Shown here: one piece after another, positions 1 to 11,700 of the stretch
How positions within the stretch are numbered: the first letter of the stretch is position 1
Layout of the letters: each line of letters opens with the position of its first letter
Program-made: the position numbers and the translations under genes
From: Syngnathus acus
Lineage: Eukaryota > Chordata > Actinopteri > Syngnathiformes > Syngnathidae
NCBI RefSeq assembly: GCF_901709675.1
Contig: NC_051089.1
Span: 12,823,976 to 12,887,975 of the forward strand
Length of the DNA: 64,000 nucleotides
Direction of reading: 5' to 3'
Notes under the pieces: model-generated
What the model saw: only the letters and a program-made list of their open reading frames with translations
What the model was told of the DNA's origin: nothing
Database searches by the model: none

Positions 1-907
1 TGTTACTGCCCATTGTTGAGATACTGCATTAAGCCTTTGGAACATCTGGCAGACTGGCGTAATCTGTAGAACAACTGGCCACCACCATGAAAAAGTGAAT
101 TGAGAGTTGCTTAGCCAAGTACAGACACTGCCCAGGTATAAAATAATCATGACCGTAACAAAACAGCAATGACAGGTGACCTGAGACAAGCCTGAAATGT
201 AATTACTGACAAAGATATCTTATGCTTCAAGGTCCTTACACAGACCACATCTCTGTACCTCTTTTATATACTATATGTTTTTTTTTTTAATAACACAGTG
301 CAGTTAGCTGGCTTTTCTGTAACTGTGCATGTCCCAAACTGTCAGGTGGTTTTTGAATCGTGATTAACAGAGTTTAGTTTTTCGTTACTCCTATCTCACC
401 GTACACGAGTAGCACTGCTGTTCCAATTTCTACAGACCGAGACCTTCCAAAAACCACTGACAACCGTAATAATGCTAATGCCGCCCAAATTCCACATCCA
501 CCATAGGATTAACATAAGCTTCAGATGGTACTGGGACATCTTTATCCTTACTCAGTGCCCTTAATCATTTAGCACGCCAAAAATTCAGTAGCCTGCAGCT
601 GGTGGCTGGATATCTGGTGACTCTCAGCTCCAGCAAGCAGAGTAACCGATTGACAAAAATTATGCACAACATACTTTTGGATTAAAAAAGAATTTTAGTT
701 ACAACTGAAATATACGTATAACTAAAGACTAATTACCTGATGTTATAAAATTATATCAAGATATTCTACAAGATAATCAATTTAAAATTCTGATGCTTTA
801 TTTCGAGCTGCGCCTGTCCATTTTGTTGCTGTAGAACCTGAATTTTCCCATTGCAACAAAGACTATTTTCTTTTTGTTTCACTTTATATTCTGTAGAAAA
901 TCTATAT
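1..907. other. No gene recognised
   Basis: AT-rich sequence with no convincing open reading frame, repeat family or RNA gene that I can identify. Confidence 0.6.
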
Positions 908-915
908 AGCATAGT

Positions 916-1240
916 CCACAGGTGTCAAACTCAAGGCCCGGCCGGGTGCCAGATACGGCCCGCCACGTCATTTAATGTGGCCCGTGAAGACAAATTGTGC
1001 ATCAAATTTGTGTGTCATTACTAGAATTGCAAATTGTCTTCACTTTTAATAACATCTTTTTTTTTAAATATTTGACCAGTTTTTACTCATCTGATCTGAA
1101 AACGAGTTATTTGTCAGTTTGTTTTGTAGCTTTGACTGTATATAATATGAGGTGCTCATACATTTACTTGGGTTGACAGTCATAACGAAAGAAGCTATGA
1201 CTACAATGCGGCCCGTGAAAAAAATTAGTTTGACACCCCT
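916..1240. mobile_element. hAT-like MITE (non-autonomous)
   Basis: The ends are inverted copies of one motif: GGTGTCAAACTC near the left edge and GTTTGACACCCCT at the right edge. The element is bracketed by a perfect 8-bp direct repeat, AGCATAGT, at 908-915 and 1241-1248. An 8-bp duplication is the hAT signature. The terminal regions carry the CGGCCC/GGCCCG-rich blocks typical of this fish family. There is no transposase reading frame. A second copy lies in the slc35c1 intron at 46654-46987. Confidence 0.8.
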
Positions 1241-1248
1241 AGCATAGT

Positions 1249-2279
1249 GCGATTCAAATCCTGCGTCCTATTTCTGCAGTGTCAACTAGTGAAGCTAAAA
1301 AAAATGGTTTATTTCGACTCAACTCAATACGACACTTTTATAGGTCTGCTTCCTAAGGCGATCTCCTTCCTAGGCAGCAAAGTTGATTTCTCTTTATCAC
1401 ATTTAAATAGTAATTATACTTTAAATCCATATATTCTTTCCTTTGCTCATTAGTCTAATTTGACTGAAATCTAGACCTGGATAGCAGTGGTGAAAGGCAT
1501 AGAGTGTTAGCTGTATCCTTCCCCCTGTCCAGATGCTCAACCTTTCAGTCCTAAAGGGAGTCTGTCAGGGTGAAAATCGACTGAATGTCATGACGTTTGT
1601 TTTCCAGACTTCCTCTTTCACATCAAGAGCTTTGTTCATATTGATCTGGCTTTAGTCAACTTGTCTCTTTCTTCACACAGACAAATGACATGATTTTTCA
1701 GAATAATAACATAGCGAACATGATACACTTTCTCTTTGTTGTATACACAGTATTTCTAATATGTAATTAAATACTCTTTAATCCAGTCAGCCTCTGCTCT
1801 AATTGTACTGAGGAAAGGTAATCTGCAATTGATGACTCTTGAGCAGACCGCTTCATTAAAAGTATTATTTATTTTTTTAATGGATATGCTCCTTAATTCG
1901 TCGTATCAAAATAAAACACAAAAGAGGAAACCCTCAAGAACATATGTGGTTGGACGAAGTCGTAATTCATTGCACAGGAACAGAGGAAGTACCTCGAGGT
2001 GCCAGTTTTTCTACTCTAACTGGCATGTTGAAAGCATGTGGAATGATTTATTCAGATGTGACAGATGTCCCAAAACCTAGATTAGAGATTTGTTTATCTA
2101 ACAGGCTCAAAGGGACTGAAACGCCTTCCAGTTAAATCATTTTGGCCTAGTGGGATACACATCAAACCTGGTAATTTCTGTTTTAGGTACTGACAGGCCA
2201 AAAGGTTCATTGTAATTGTAGATAGGGCAGTTCTGACCTCTGACTGACCTGCATATTACAATGACCTGAAAAAATGCCC
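1249..2279. other. No gene recognised
   Basis: Short open frames near 1829-2135 lack splice context or any family resemblance. No repeat family was identified here. Confidence 0.55.
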
Positions 2280-2584
2280 CCGGGTGTTGATACTTCGGGC
2301 AGTCTTGGGGCGGTAGAAGGGTACATTCCTGAACTGGTCACAAGTAAATTGCAAGGCACATAAAGACAAACCTTCACACCCACGAACACACTTACGGACA
2401 ATTTGAAATGGTCAATAGGCCTAGCATGCATGTTTTGCAATGTGGGTGGAACCGAAGTACCTGCAGGAAACCAAAGAAGGCATAGGAAGAACATGCAAAG
2501 TCCACATAGAAAGGCCAGAGCCGAAATCGAACGCTGCAACTCTGAACTGTGAGTCGGACATGCTAACTAGCGCCCCATCGTGCC
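2280..2584 (-). mobile_element. V-SINE copy, old, minus strand
   Basis: Read on the minus strand, it starts with a tRNA-like head (GTTAGCATGTCCGACTCACA, then a decayed B box). The V-SINE core follows (GTGGACTTTGCATGTTCTTCC) and then the ACCAGTTCAGG tail block. It is clearly diverged from the copies at 20.8 and 29.8 kb, so it is an older insertion. A (GT)n tract abuts it at about 2585-2602. Confidence 0.75.
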
Positions 2585-3917
2585 TTGTGTGTGTGTGTGT
2601 ATGGACGTACATACGTACAAGATAACAACTGCAGACAGTAACTTTGTTCAAATAAAGTTTAGTCTTTTTAGCTGTATTTTACGTCTGTTCCCAGTTTCTT
2701 TGTTCTGATAATGCATGGTAGAATTCACGTTTAAAAAGATTATTTGAAGCTATTGTCATGGTTGACCCAAATTTTTTGCTTGTTGCCATGGTAATCAAAA
2801 CACAAATCTGTGTTTCAATACCCTCAATTGGCATCACAGAGAGTCTTGAAAATGTTGGTGTGGGTGGGGTGAGCTTTTGTTCACCTTCAATTGTAAATGT
2901 AACTTTGGAATAAATAGGCCTAGCAATACTTACTGTATGCAAATAAGAGATGCAAGTATGCTTATTTCTGTTTTACAGATGTTGTAAACTATCCATATTT
3001 TCCTGTAACATATTATTGTACTTGACCCGAGTGGAGACAAATCTAGTATGTATGTAGTTGCATACTCTAACTGTTTCTGGTGCACACTATTCACAAAAGA
3101 AACTATTATTATTATTATTACTGCTGTTATCATCATCAGAAGTAGTAGCGTTAGTAGCAGTGGTGCTCTGTAAGGGCAAGCCAGAGCTTCTTACTTTGCT
3201 GATCCAAGCACTATCAGAAGCACTGACTTAAATTCACAACTTTCGTCAAATTGAATTAATTTATGTCCAGTCAATTAGCTTCATTTAAAAGCATGTGGCT
3301 TGATTATTCCCCTGATCAGACTCCAGCGACCATGTCAATGTAATCTGATCTCATTCACAATTGACTGGAATGTCTATCAACTACCTGAAGTAAATACGAG
3401 CCCTTGTAGAGGATGTGCAATGCATAGAGTGATTTGTATCAGCTGCCGTCAAGGTTGAGAGAAATAATTCAGCTGTCAGATAGCTGCCACCAGTTTCGTG
3501 TTCCACTATTTTGCATAAATACGTGACACCCCACCCCACAAAACCTCTTTTATTTCGAGGCTGGAACTGCAGTGAAAAGGAACTTGAAAAGGGTGGGTGT
3601 GAGCGGGGTGAAGAGGAGGGAGGGATTATAGACATAAACCCAACATGCAGAAGTCTTTTTACTCAACCCGAGCCTAGAGCAATGTCCTATTTCACCCACC
3701 AACCTTCTTTAAAGCTTCCAGGCCCCCCCACCTCCATTCCCACCTTTTTTTTTGTCCTTAACCGCTTGTTCCTGTGGGAAATCTGTTCAGCTCAGCAGAG
3801 ATGTGCTGAAGAGCCACTTGAAAATTTACATCTGTAGAGAACCATCCAATAAAGCCTGTAAGGCTTGGTTTGGTGTCAAGGTTTTCTGTGTGCCTCAATC
3901 ACCTTTCATGCCTCATT
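2585..3917. other. No gene recognised; simple repeats
   Basis: Contains a short GT tract at the left edge and an ATT tract at about 3104-3121. The open frames at 3381-3837 are low-complexity and lie on both strands at once, so I do not treat them as coding. Confidence 0.5.
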
Positions 3918-4482
3918 TGTGATAGATCAGACGGAGCAACCAAGTACAGAGTGACACAGACTTTATTGAGCTTTAGGGAAGGGGAAGTGAAGTGCTGGAG
4001 CTCGGGCAGGAACGGGGCGATGATTGCTTCGTGGCGTGGCAGTTGCATGGAACTCACTGCTTCGTGGAGGAACGCGCTCCATGGCACACTGGGAAGCTGG
4101 TGGGCAGGAGCTGACCTGGTGGAGAGAGCAGGGTGCTTGCGGTGATCGTGGTCAGGGACAGGCGGAAAGTCAGGATGGGCGGCGAGCAAGACGTGGTCGG
4201 TAACAATCAGGTGGTCAGGACGGGTGGCAAGCAAGGTGATACGGATCAGAGAACTGAATAGGTCGGCAACGGGAGTCAGACGGACAGAGCACAGTGAGTT
4301 AACAAGTGGCATCATGGGACAGACTGACGGGAGTGACGAGATCGCGGCGTTTAAGTAGGGCATCCAACGAGCAGCTGGCAGGTGTGTGTGTGAGTCAGGG
4401 TATTAGTGGGGCGTGGCTGTGAGTGTGTGACTGGTGGGTGGTTACCGGTTGATTGACGGATGGGCAGGCGTGTGACATCACA
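3918..4482 (-). mobile_element. Probable solo LTR of an LTR retrotransposon
   Basis: Read on the minus strand, the block begins TGTGAT and ends ATCACA, the TG...CA inverted termini of long terminal repeats. It contains a TATA-like TACTTAAACG (plus-strand 4347-4359) and a polyadenylation signal AATAAAG near the 3' end (plus-strand 3965-3975), in the order expected for U3-R-U5. It is much more GC-rich than its surroundings. No internal gag or pol sequence, primer-binding site or second LTR is visible, and I see no matching 5-bp target duplication (flanks TCATT and GTTGC). The 154-aa minus-strand open frame inside it is not a gene. Family assignment (Ty3/gypsy-like) is a guess. Confidence 0.5.
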
Positions 4483-4649
4483 GTTGCATCGAATACAAAG
4501 GCTCACTAGCTAATACCACATATAAACTCTTCTGATGTAAATAATCAATGTGAGTTTAGGGCAGATGGCGTTTAGAGAGGCTCGTGTTTGATTATGTGCA
4601 CCATTAAAAAAGTGAATGGGACCAAAAAGACAATGTTTAATATGAGCAA

Positions 4650-5176
4650 AGATAGTGGCACAATAGCCAAATGGTGAGCACAGTACATCGCCCCACAGTT
4701 CTGAGGTTGTGAGTGAAAAACCATGCTCAGTCCTTCACGTATGGATTTTGCATGTATTCCCTGCGTGCCTATATATGTTTTTTCCAGGTACCGTATTTTC
4801 CGCACTATAAGGCACACCGGATTATAAGACGCACCTTCAATGAATGGCCCATTTTAAAACTTTGTCCATATATAAGGCGCACCGGATTATAAGGCGCACC
4901 TTCAATGAATGGCCCATTTTAAGACTTTGTCCATATATAAGATGTATACATTTGGCCCGCGGGCCAGATTTTGGACACGCCTGCTGTAGTGGCTCAATAT
5001 TGGCCCATATATAAGGCGCACCTGATTATAAGGGGCACTGTCGGCTTTTGAGAAAATTTGAGGTTTTTAGGTGCGCCTTATAGTACGGACAATATGGTAC
5101 TCGGGTTTTCTTTCACATTCCAAGTACACCTGGGACCGTAGTAAGGATAAACAGTGTAACGCATGGATGGATGGAT
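4650..5176 (+). mobile_element. V-SINE, old, split by a MITE
   Basis: The left part (about 4650-4790) reads as a decayed tRNA-like head plus the core block GATTTTGCATGTATTCCCTG. The right part (5098 to about 5176) resumes with GGGTTTTCTTTCACATTCCA and an ATGGATGG tail. Removing 4791-5097 and one TA dinucleotide restores a continuous SINE core across the junction. Its middle-to-tail region is also shortened. Confidence 0.65.
4791..5097. mobile_element. TA-flanked mariner/pogo-like MITE
   Basis: The left terminus is CCGTATTTTCCGCACTATAA and the right terminus is its imperfect reverse complement. TA dinucleotides lie immediately outside (4789-4790 and 5098-5099). Inside are two tandem copies of a roughly 62-bp unit containing TTCAATGAATGGCCCATTTT. 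It is the same family as 63462-63748, in the opposite orientation. No protein is encoded. Confidence 0.8.
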
Positions 5177-6640
5177 GATTACAGTCAGATTACAAACTAG
5201 ATTAACAACCTTTCAGATGTAAATGACCCCCGTGTAGACTGAAGTTAAAACAACATCAAAATTTAATGCTACAGCTCATTAATAAACATTCAGCCTTGAT
5301 AAGGGTGAGTATGGTGCTCCTTTTAGATGAAAACACGTTTATTTAAAAAACATTCATATTCTTTTTTCTTTAGCCTTGTCATAATAAAACATGAACAATT
5401 TAGCCTTGTTTGAGTTTCTGTAATTCAATTTTTAGACCTTTTCTCTTTCACATAGTTCACTGCTGACTTACTTTTAAAGAAACATTACACATTTCTATTT
5501 CACTGAACATACGTCTGTGAGTCTCTTTTAAAATAGAACATTGAATAAGAGAAATGGAAATTATCTGCATGTTAGCATTAAACTACAGCATTGGACGTAT
5601 ATATACGATGCTTTCGCCAGTTTTTCCCAAAGCAGTCATGCAACATCCTTTGCAGAGTTGTGTCATTATCTGTCCCACTTATTTGCCGACATCTTTGAAA
5701 AGACTTGATTATGGCACAATTTCAACAATGACTGTGATCTCATATTGACAAGTAAAACTATTGCATTGTTTTTTTTTTTTTTGCTCAGTGCTGATATAGA
5801 TTTTTTATTTTTTTTTCCCCTGCTTTTTTCTGTTGAGGTTTATGTGAGTTTGACACACTCCCAAAAACATTAACAATGATGTCTGCTGTGGTGCATCCTT
5901 TCACCTAAGGTGCTCCTCAGTGCAGTGCAGTGAGCGAGTGAGCGAATGAGCGAATGAGTGAGTGAGTACCAATGCTGTCAATTTGTCATTAACTTTTGAA
6001 GCAAACGACTGCTCGTTCATCATGTGTGATTGCAATGTTCAGGGACTTAATTAAACGGGAGCTTTTTTCATGGAAGTGTGTCCTTCTCAAACTCAGAAGA
6101 TGCTCTGAAAAGAGTGACCTTGTCAGCAGCATCACAGAATGACAAATGATGGACTCGGCGACATGCCTGGCTTGCAGGATTGCCCGAGCTCCAGTCTACG
6201 AACTACTTACTCAGACATGGTGTGCGCGCTTTTGTTTTGCACGCAGCTCAAAGTGCCTCATGGAAAATTTTAATGTGTGTTGCCCGCAGAGTGGAGCCTG
6301 ATCAGACCTTGAGAATATCCTCTGTGACAGATTGTCAGGGTGAGCCTCTCCCCCTTTTGACACCACCCTCTCATTACAACACTGCAGTTCTGTGACTATT
6401 CACTCCCATGTCCTAGTCTTTTTCTGGAAGGCCAAAATGCGGGAATCCATGCGCAATATTTATTTTTGTTATCTCACCAAAGGAAGTGAAACGAGAAATG
6501 CACATGTACATCAAAATGTGCAAGCACAAACAGTGAAACGTTCAACTATGAGTGTTAATAAGTTGCTTATTTGATTTATCCTCTTGGAAGACACTAAAAA
6601 AATGATGATGGTAGAAGTAGGGGTACCAAATTAACAGAGA
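5177..6640. other. No gene recognised; GAGT-type minisatellite
   Basis: Mostly unique AT-rich DNA with long T runs near 5769-5817. A degenerate tract of GAGTGAGCGAAT-like units occupies about 5918-5968. Open frames here are short and unsupported. Confidence 0.5.
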
Positions 6641-7119
6641 TGGGAAAATAATTCACACTCTAAGTAGAAATACTACTACGTTCATAAAAGTACTCATTTA
6701 AATGACTACTGAATTAAATGAAAAACTTACAAGCTCTGCTACTTCAACTAGAAAAGTATTTTTTATTATGGCTGTTTCGGTGGATGCTGTTAATATTTCT
6801 CACCTGTGGGTATGTAAACCCCTTTGAAATGTTTCCTTGATTAGGGGCAACATAAATAAACTTGACTTGACAAGAACTAATTATCCTTAGTGCCAGAGAT
6901 TTGAAGAAAAGAGTAGCTGCGTCCAGATAAGTACTATATACGTTACTCATTGAGTAGTCCCAGAGATTTAAAGAAAAGCGTAGCTGCGTCCAGATAAGTA
7001 ACACGCTTTTTTCGCCCAGATCTAATGAATCATTTGAATTGTTGTCATGCATTAAACCCGTAAGTATCAATCCTGTTTTGAAAACGTAGCATCTAAAAAG
7101 TACAGATACTGTTTGAATA
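6640..7119. repeat. Degenerate repeat region with 41-bp direct duplication
   Basis: Two 41-bp copies beginning CCAGAGATTT and ending CCAGATAAGTA lie at 6893-6933 and 6960-7000 and differ at two positions by eye. Flanking words such as AAAGTACTCATTTAAATGAC and ATAAATAAACTTGACTTGAC are familiar from fish interspersed repeats, but I cannot name the family. Confidence 0.5.
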
Positions 7120-7121
7120 TA

Positions 7122-7703
7122 CTGTATTTTCCGGACTATGAGTCGCATTTTGTTTTTCATAGTTTGGTCGGGGGTATGACTTATAGTCTGGAGCGATTTA
7201 TGTGTGAAATTATTAACACATTATTATATAATTTCTCATTATTTTCACACTACTCCGCAAGACGGCGCTCTAGGCCTGTGTTGATCATTTCTGCAACTGA
7301 TGAAGAGTCTGACGTAAGTGACGTAGAAGAGGAAGGGATGCATCTTCTACCAGCGGAGTTGTTTAAAAGTGACACCGGATGAAGATTTCATTGGATTTAA
7401 TGATTTGGAGTGACACGGATGGTTTGGTTAACTTGTTAGCATGTTATTTATGTTATAGTTATCTGAATAACTATTCATTTTATGTTAACATACCAGGCAC
7501 GTTCTCAGTTCGATGTCTTTGTGTCATGTAACGTTAACATAGCGTACAACTATTCAGCCTGTTATTGTCTCTATTCTATTTTTATTTTAAATTGCCATTC
7601 AAGATTACTCCAGTGAGACTTTTATGTCTTTTCCTTCTTTATTATGCACTTTATGGCTGGTGCGACTTGTACTATGGAGCGATTTATAATCCAGAAAATA
7701 GGG
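7122..7703 (+). mobile_element. Longer mariner/pogo-like element, defective
   Basis: The left end CTGTATTTTCCGGACTATGA and the right end (reverse complement CCCTATTTTCTGGATTATAA) match the termini of the small MITEs in this window. A TA precedes the left end. At about 580 bp it keeps internal sequence absent from the short copies, including a broken acidic coding tail (7246-7413). Confidence 0.65.
7246..7413 (+). pseudogene. Broken C-terminal tail of a pogo-like transposase
   Basis: An open frame reads arginine-rich RRRSRP, then the acidic stretch DEESDVSDVEEEG, then ELFKSDTG before a stop at 7380-7382. A +1 shift at about 7377 continues as DEDFIGFNDLE and a stop at 7411-7413. Acidic tails ending in a SDT-EDEDF-GF pattern are, from memory, found at the C-terminus of pogo-like DDE transposases in fish, which agrees with the TA-flanked termini. 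No helix-turn-helix or DDE catalytic core remains, so the element cannot encode transposase. Confidence 0.45.
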
Positions 7704-8332
7704 TTAGTAAAAAAATTGTTTCATAAGGTTATAGTAATATTGATTATGTTGTTTTAGTATGTGTGCCTTATAACTGATCTATCGCAGAGATAAATAATTC
7801 CAAATGAGACCTAGCGTTGGAGAGTTGGTATAATTAGTTTTCTGTTTAATTCATATGTTAGGGAATAATATGGGCTGGGAATATGCGGAGTACTCGTTAA
7901 GGTCATAATTCAGTCATTTCACAATTTGAATAAGAACATTACTCTCTGTGGTTTACGCTGACACATAATACAACTCAAAATGGACATTTTTCGAGGCCCA
8001 TTTACCAGGCTGAGATAAGATTAATTGAAAATATCCCTCTGCCCATTCAGTCAAAGAATTAAAACAGCTTTGGTTAAATCATTGCACTGGACTGTAATCG
8101 ACATTTCTTGTTATTATTTGCAAGAGAGTACCACACTGTTGGGACATGCACTGTAATTTGTCTCTTCAGTCACCTTGCAGTGATTTCAGCTCTCCTTTTA
8201 TGACTAGAAAGGCAGCCACTGTACATCACAGGAAAACCAATTCGTGAGTTAAGTCAAAGGGAGGTGAGACCTAGTGACTCTGATGGATAGTGGTATTTTC
8301 CCCCCATAGATAATACATTACATATTTATAAA
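7704..8332. other. No gene recognised
   Basis: AT-rich unique sequence with no family identified. Confidence 0.55.
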
Positions 8333-8380
8333 CAGGTGCATCTCAATGTATTAGAATATTGTAGAAAAATAAATTAATCT
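8333..8380. mobile_element. End fragment of a Tc1/hAT-type fish transposon
   Basis: CAGGTGCATCTCAATGTATT followed by AGAATATTG resembles the well-known fish transposon terminus CAGGTGCATCTCAATAAATT. No partner terminus was found within the next few hundred bases. Confidence 0.4.
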
Positions 8381-8406
8381 CAGGCAGCTTGAGGAATGAT
8401 TGGTCA

Positions 8407-8729
8407 AATTACTTTGCTGCTGTGTTACTGCTGCGTCTCAGGGACTTTTACCGGTATGTTTTTTGATCCAGCCCTATTAGTGCTGTGTTACTTCCGTGTT
8501 GCTGCTGTGTTACTGCTGTGTCACAGGCATTGTTTGGAAAGAAAAGTGAAGGTATGCTAATAAAACTTTGAAAACGCTTTCCGTGTACCGCCTTTCTTTG
8601 TAAATAACTCGCGGGCACATGCGGCTTTTAATACAGTGCGGCTTATGTATGGAAAAAAACCACGATTTTCCTTTAATTTTTGCTCGTCCGGCTTATAATC
8701 AGGTGCTGTTTATAGTCCATAAATTACCG
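8407..8729. mobile_element. Degraded mariner/pogo-like MITE, right end
   Basis: The right edge reads TTTATAGTCCATAAATTACCG followed by TA, the mutated terminus of the family at 18023-18194. Upstream are GTGCGGCTTATGTATGG and CCGGCTTATAATCAGGTGC internal motifs. The left part (8407-8530) is a run of GCTGTGTTACTGCTG-like units. The left terminus could not be placed. Confidence 0.5.
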
Positions 8730-11700
8730 TACTACACAAAGATGTTTCGAAGGTATGTCCACATGTATAAATTAGTATTTTGAAAAGAAATCTATGATTC
8801 ATTCATATTTTTCATTCTTTTCTCATTCTACAACCTTCATTAAAAAAATCCCGTATTAGGCAGCAAAAATATATGTTTGGTAATTGCTACAGCTTGATAT
8901 ATATTTTAGGATCAAGCATGATCTGTGAAATGAATAAGTACTGTATTTTGGAGGTCCATGTAATCTCTTGGTTAAAAACAATTTTACAGGGATTTCCATC
9001 TATTTTTCCATGAGGGCCAAAACAATACATAATAGTCGAAAACCCCCTGCAACTTTTCTCAGACTGGTTCATCCACAAATCTGAAACTGAATCATCTGTG
9101 GTCACAAAATCAATATTGTGAAAGTCCAAAGGCAGTGATTGAGCTGTATTCAACCAAGACTAGCAATGAGTTGTAAACTTGGTTTTACAGATGAATTTTT
9201 AATTAACACAGATAAAACACATTATTTGATTTTTCTCAGTATCTTAGCCCATTTGTAATGACTTAGGCTTTGGACTTGGACAGTTTGAGTCCGCGTGTGG
9301 ACAATACAATGACAGACAGAGTTTCTATTCTGTTTCCCGATGAGCTGTTGATGTGCCGTTGGTCTTGAAATAAAAGAAAGCAGTGTAGCTTCTGTGTCGT
9401 CAATCTGAAGAGACTTGTGGAGGGTGCAAAACGGTAATAGCAATGGATTAAGAGCAACTTCCATTTAATTTGAGTGTATATTGAGGGGCATTGCTAGTGG
9501 TGCAAAGCAATTTCTGACAAGTACTGAAGTGGAATAGGATGATGACTAAAAATATATTGACATTGAAATTTGATGAAGCCCCCTCTTCAAACATAGTCCA
9601 ATTAGTATGACTGCTTTAGTCATGCACAATTGCACTGGGGATTGTTTGATTAATTTTTTGAAGAAGTGGTTTGCTAAGGCAGTATCAATAATCATTTCAA
9701 CTTTACAATGTATTTATTTAGTTGCATTTCTTCTGATAACATACACAAACAATTTTAATACACATATAAAATCCAGATGTGGTTGTGCAAAATAGAAAAT
9801 AAAAAAGCAGTGTTCCAACTCTCATTTCTGACCTTCAAAACTGCAAATGTCAAGCTACTGTTTCATCTCTTGAGCACTTTTGGCATGTGAAAAATATGAT
9901 GTGAAATCCTTGCAAATTCAAGCGTCACAGGCAATTTTCTTTGCAGTATGAACATTATAATTTTTGTATTCGTATTCCGTGTATATCCAAAACTCAAACC
10001 ACAAAACACCTTCTAGCAAATTCATTTTCTGTCAACTGAATATTATTTCAGAAGATATGTGATCAAATATAATCCAAAAGAAATAAAGATGTTATCATGT
10101 AAAAGACAATATGATTTATCTTTGTTTTCAATCTCTTCCTTTTTTTTACCAGTATTACATGGCCACCTCTAAGAAATACACAAACATTTCAATTTCCATA
10201 CATAGAGAAAAACCCATCCCCACAGGCTCACATAGGGGTGTTTTAATTATTTATTTTGAATGGATGCCTTGGAATCCCCCTGAGAAAATCTTAACAACTG
10301 CAACTGGGGGAGCCTCATTATGTAGTTGCAATGCACCAGAAGGCTCTAGAATCTGATATCTATGATATGATCTCATCTGTGCTTGGACGTGGCAGCCATT
10401 GTGCATTGTGCAAAATTGAAATACGTATATGAATTAGTGAAAGTGTCACAATTGCATGACTTTGCTGTTTTTATCAATGTATAAAATCAAGAATAAGGCT
10501 AATTTATGCATTTTTATCTGCAGCGTTTGAAGGGAAAAACATGCAAATTGTGCAACTCAAATGAGTGCGAAGAAGCTTTTTGTTGTTGTATTTCAGTAGG
10601 CCACTACCATTTGTACTGTCAATGAGCTGTATCTACAAATTGTGGCATAATTAAAGTCGTTATCCTTGAATATGATTTTTCCTAAACAAGTTTAAGAAAG
10701 ATTGTTAAGACTACACTGCCATGAAATTAGAGTAGTAATCTCATGATTGGCTTTATTAGTATGGACTAAAATGTTCAACCATCACTAACTTTGAAATTCG
10801 GCATAAGAAATATTTTCTTCCTCTTCTTATCATTATAATTCTTATTTTTACAAGCAGTTTACCTTTATCAATCCAATAATATGAAAATGACCCACTCATG
10901 GGTTTTTTTGGACTGTGCCACCTGAGTTGACCTGATTAGTCAACTCCAGATGGGCAGGCACATGCATGACAAAGATGATTTTCCCAGCATTTGCCAGATT
11001 GATGCCTCCTTTCCCTGCATGAATGCTTCCCTCTCACTGAAAACCAACTGACTGGAGCTTCCCCCGCTTCTCATCGACTACCTGATGTGGTGACTTGCGG
11101 ATGATTGCACATAAGCCATTGAACCTTGTCAGATCTATATCTATACCCAGGCCAGGTCCTCTGATGGAAGTTAGATTGAAAACAACACAGTACCACATAA
11201 ATGACAATTTTGAATAGATATTTGAGGTGTCACCACTCCTAATTAGCAATGCAGACATAAATATAAGTAAAGGTTTTATTATTTGTGTTTGATTGAGAAT
11301 ATGAAAACATGTGAATTCCTTTTCCATAGAAGCCCATTTTGTGAAAGAGAAAGATGTGCACAGAGGATTAAACTGAGACGGATTAATGATGTCAGCTAAT
11401 ACCCACTCTTGGCGTGTTTTGAAATTATAATCTCAAATTTTGCTTCCCAGTAAAGTGAGGAATAATATCATATACTACGAGTATTTTAAGGATTTGCAAA
11501 GTTTATTACATCAGTAGAGGTTTAGCTATATAGTAATCCAGAAGAACAGCATAACACCATTATAACAAATTATGTTGTAAGTAATATAATATTTGGAGAA
11601 TTTTTTCAAGAGTAGTATTGTAAATGGGTCACTGATAGATTACAATCCAGAGATGATCTAATTTACAAATTTTACGAATATGTATATATTTGTTCCTGCA

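Noticed and set aside
3899-4363. 154-aa minus-strand open frame
   Set aside because: Lies inside the probable LTR across its TATA-like and polyadenylation regions; no protein family resemblance.
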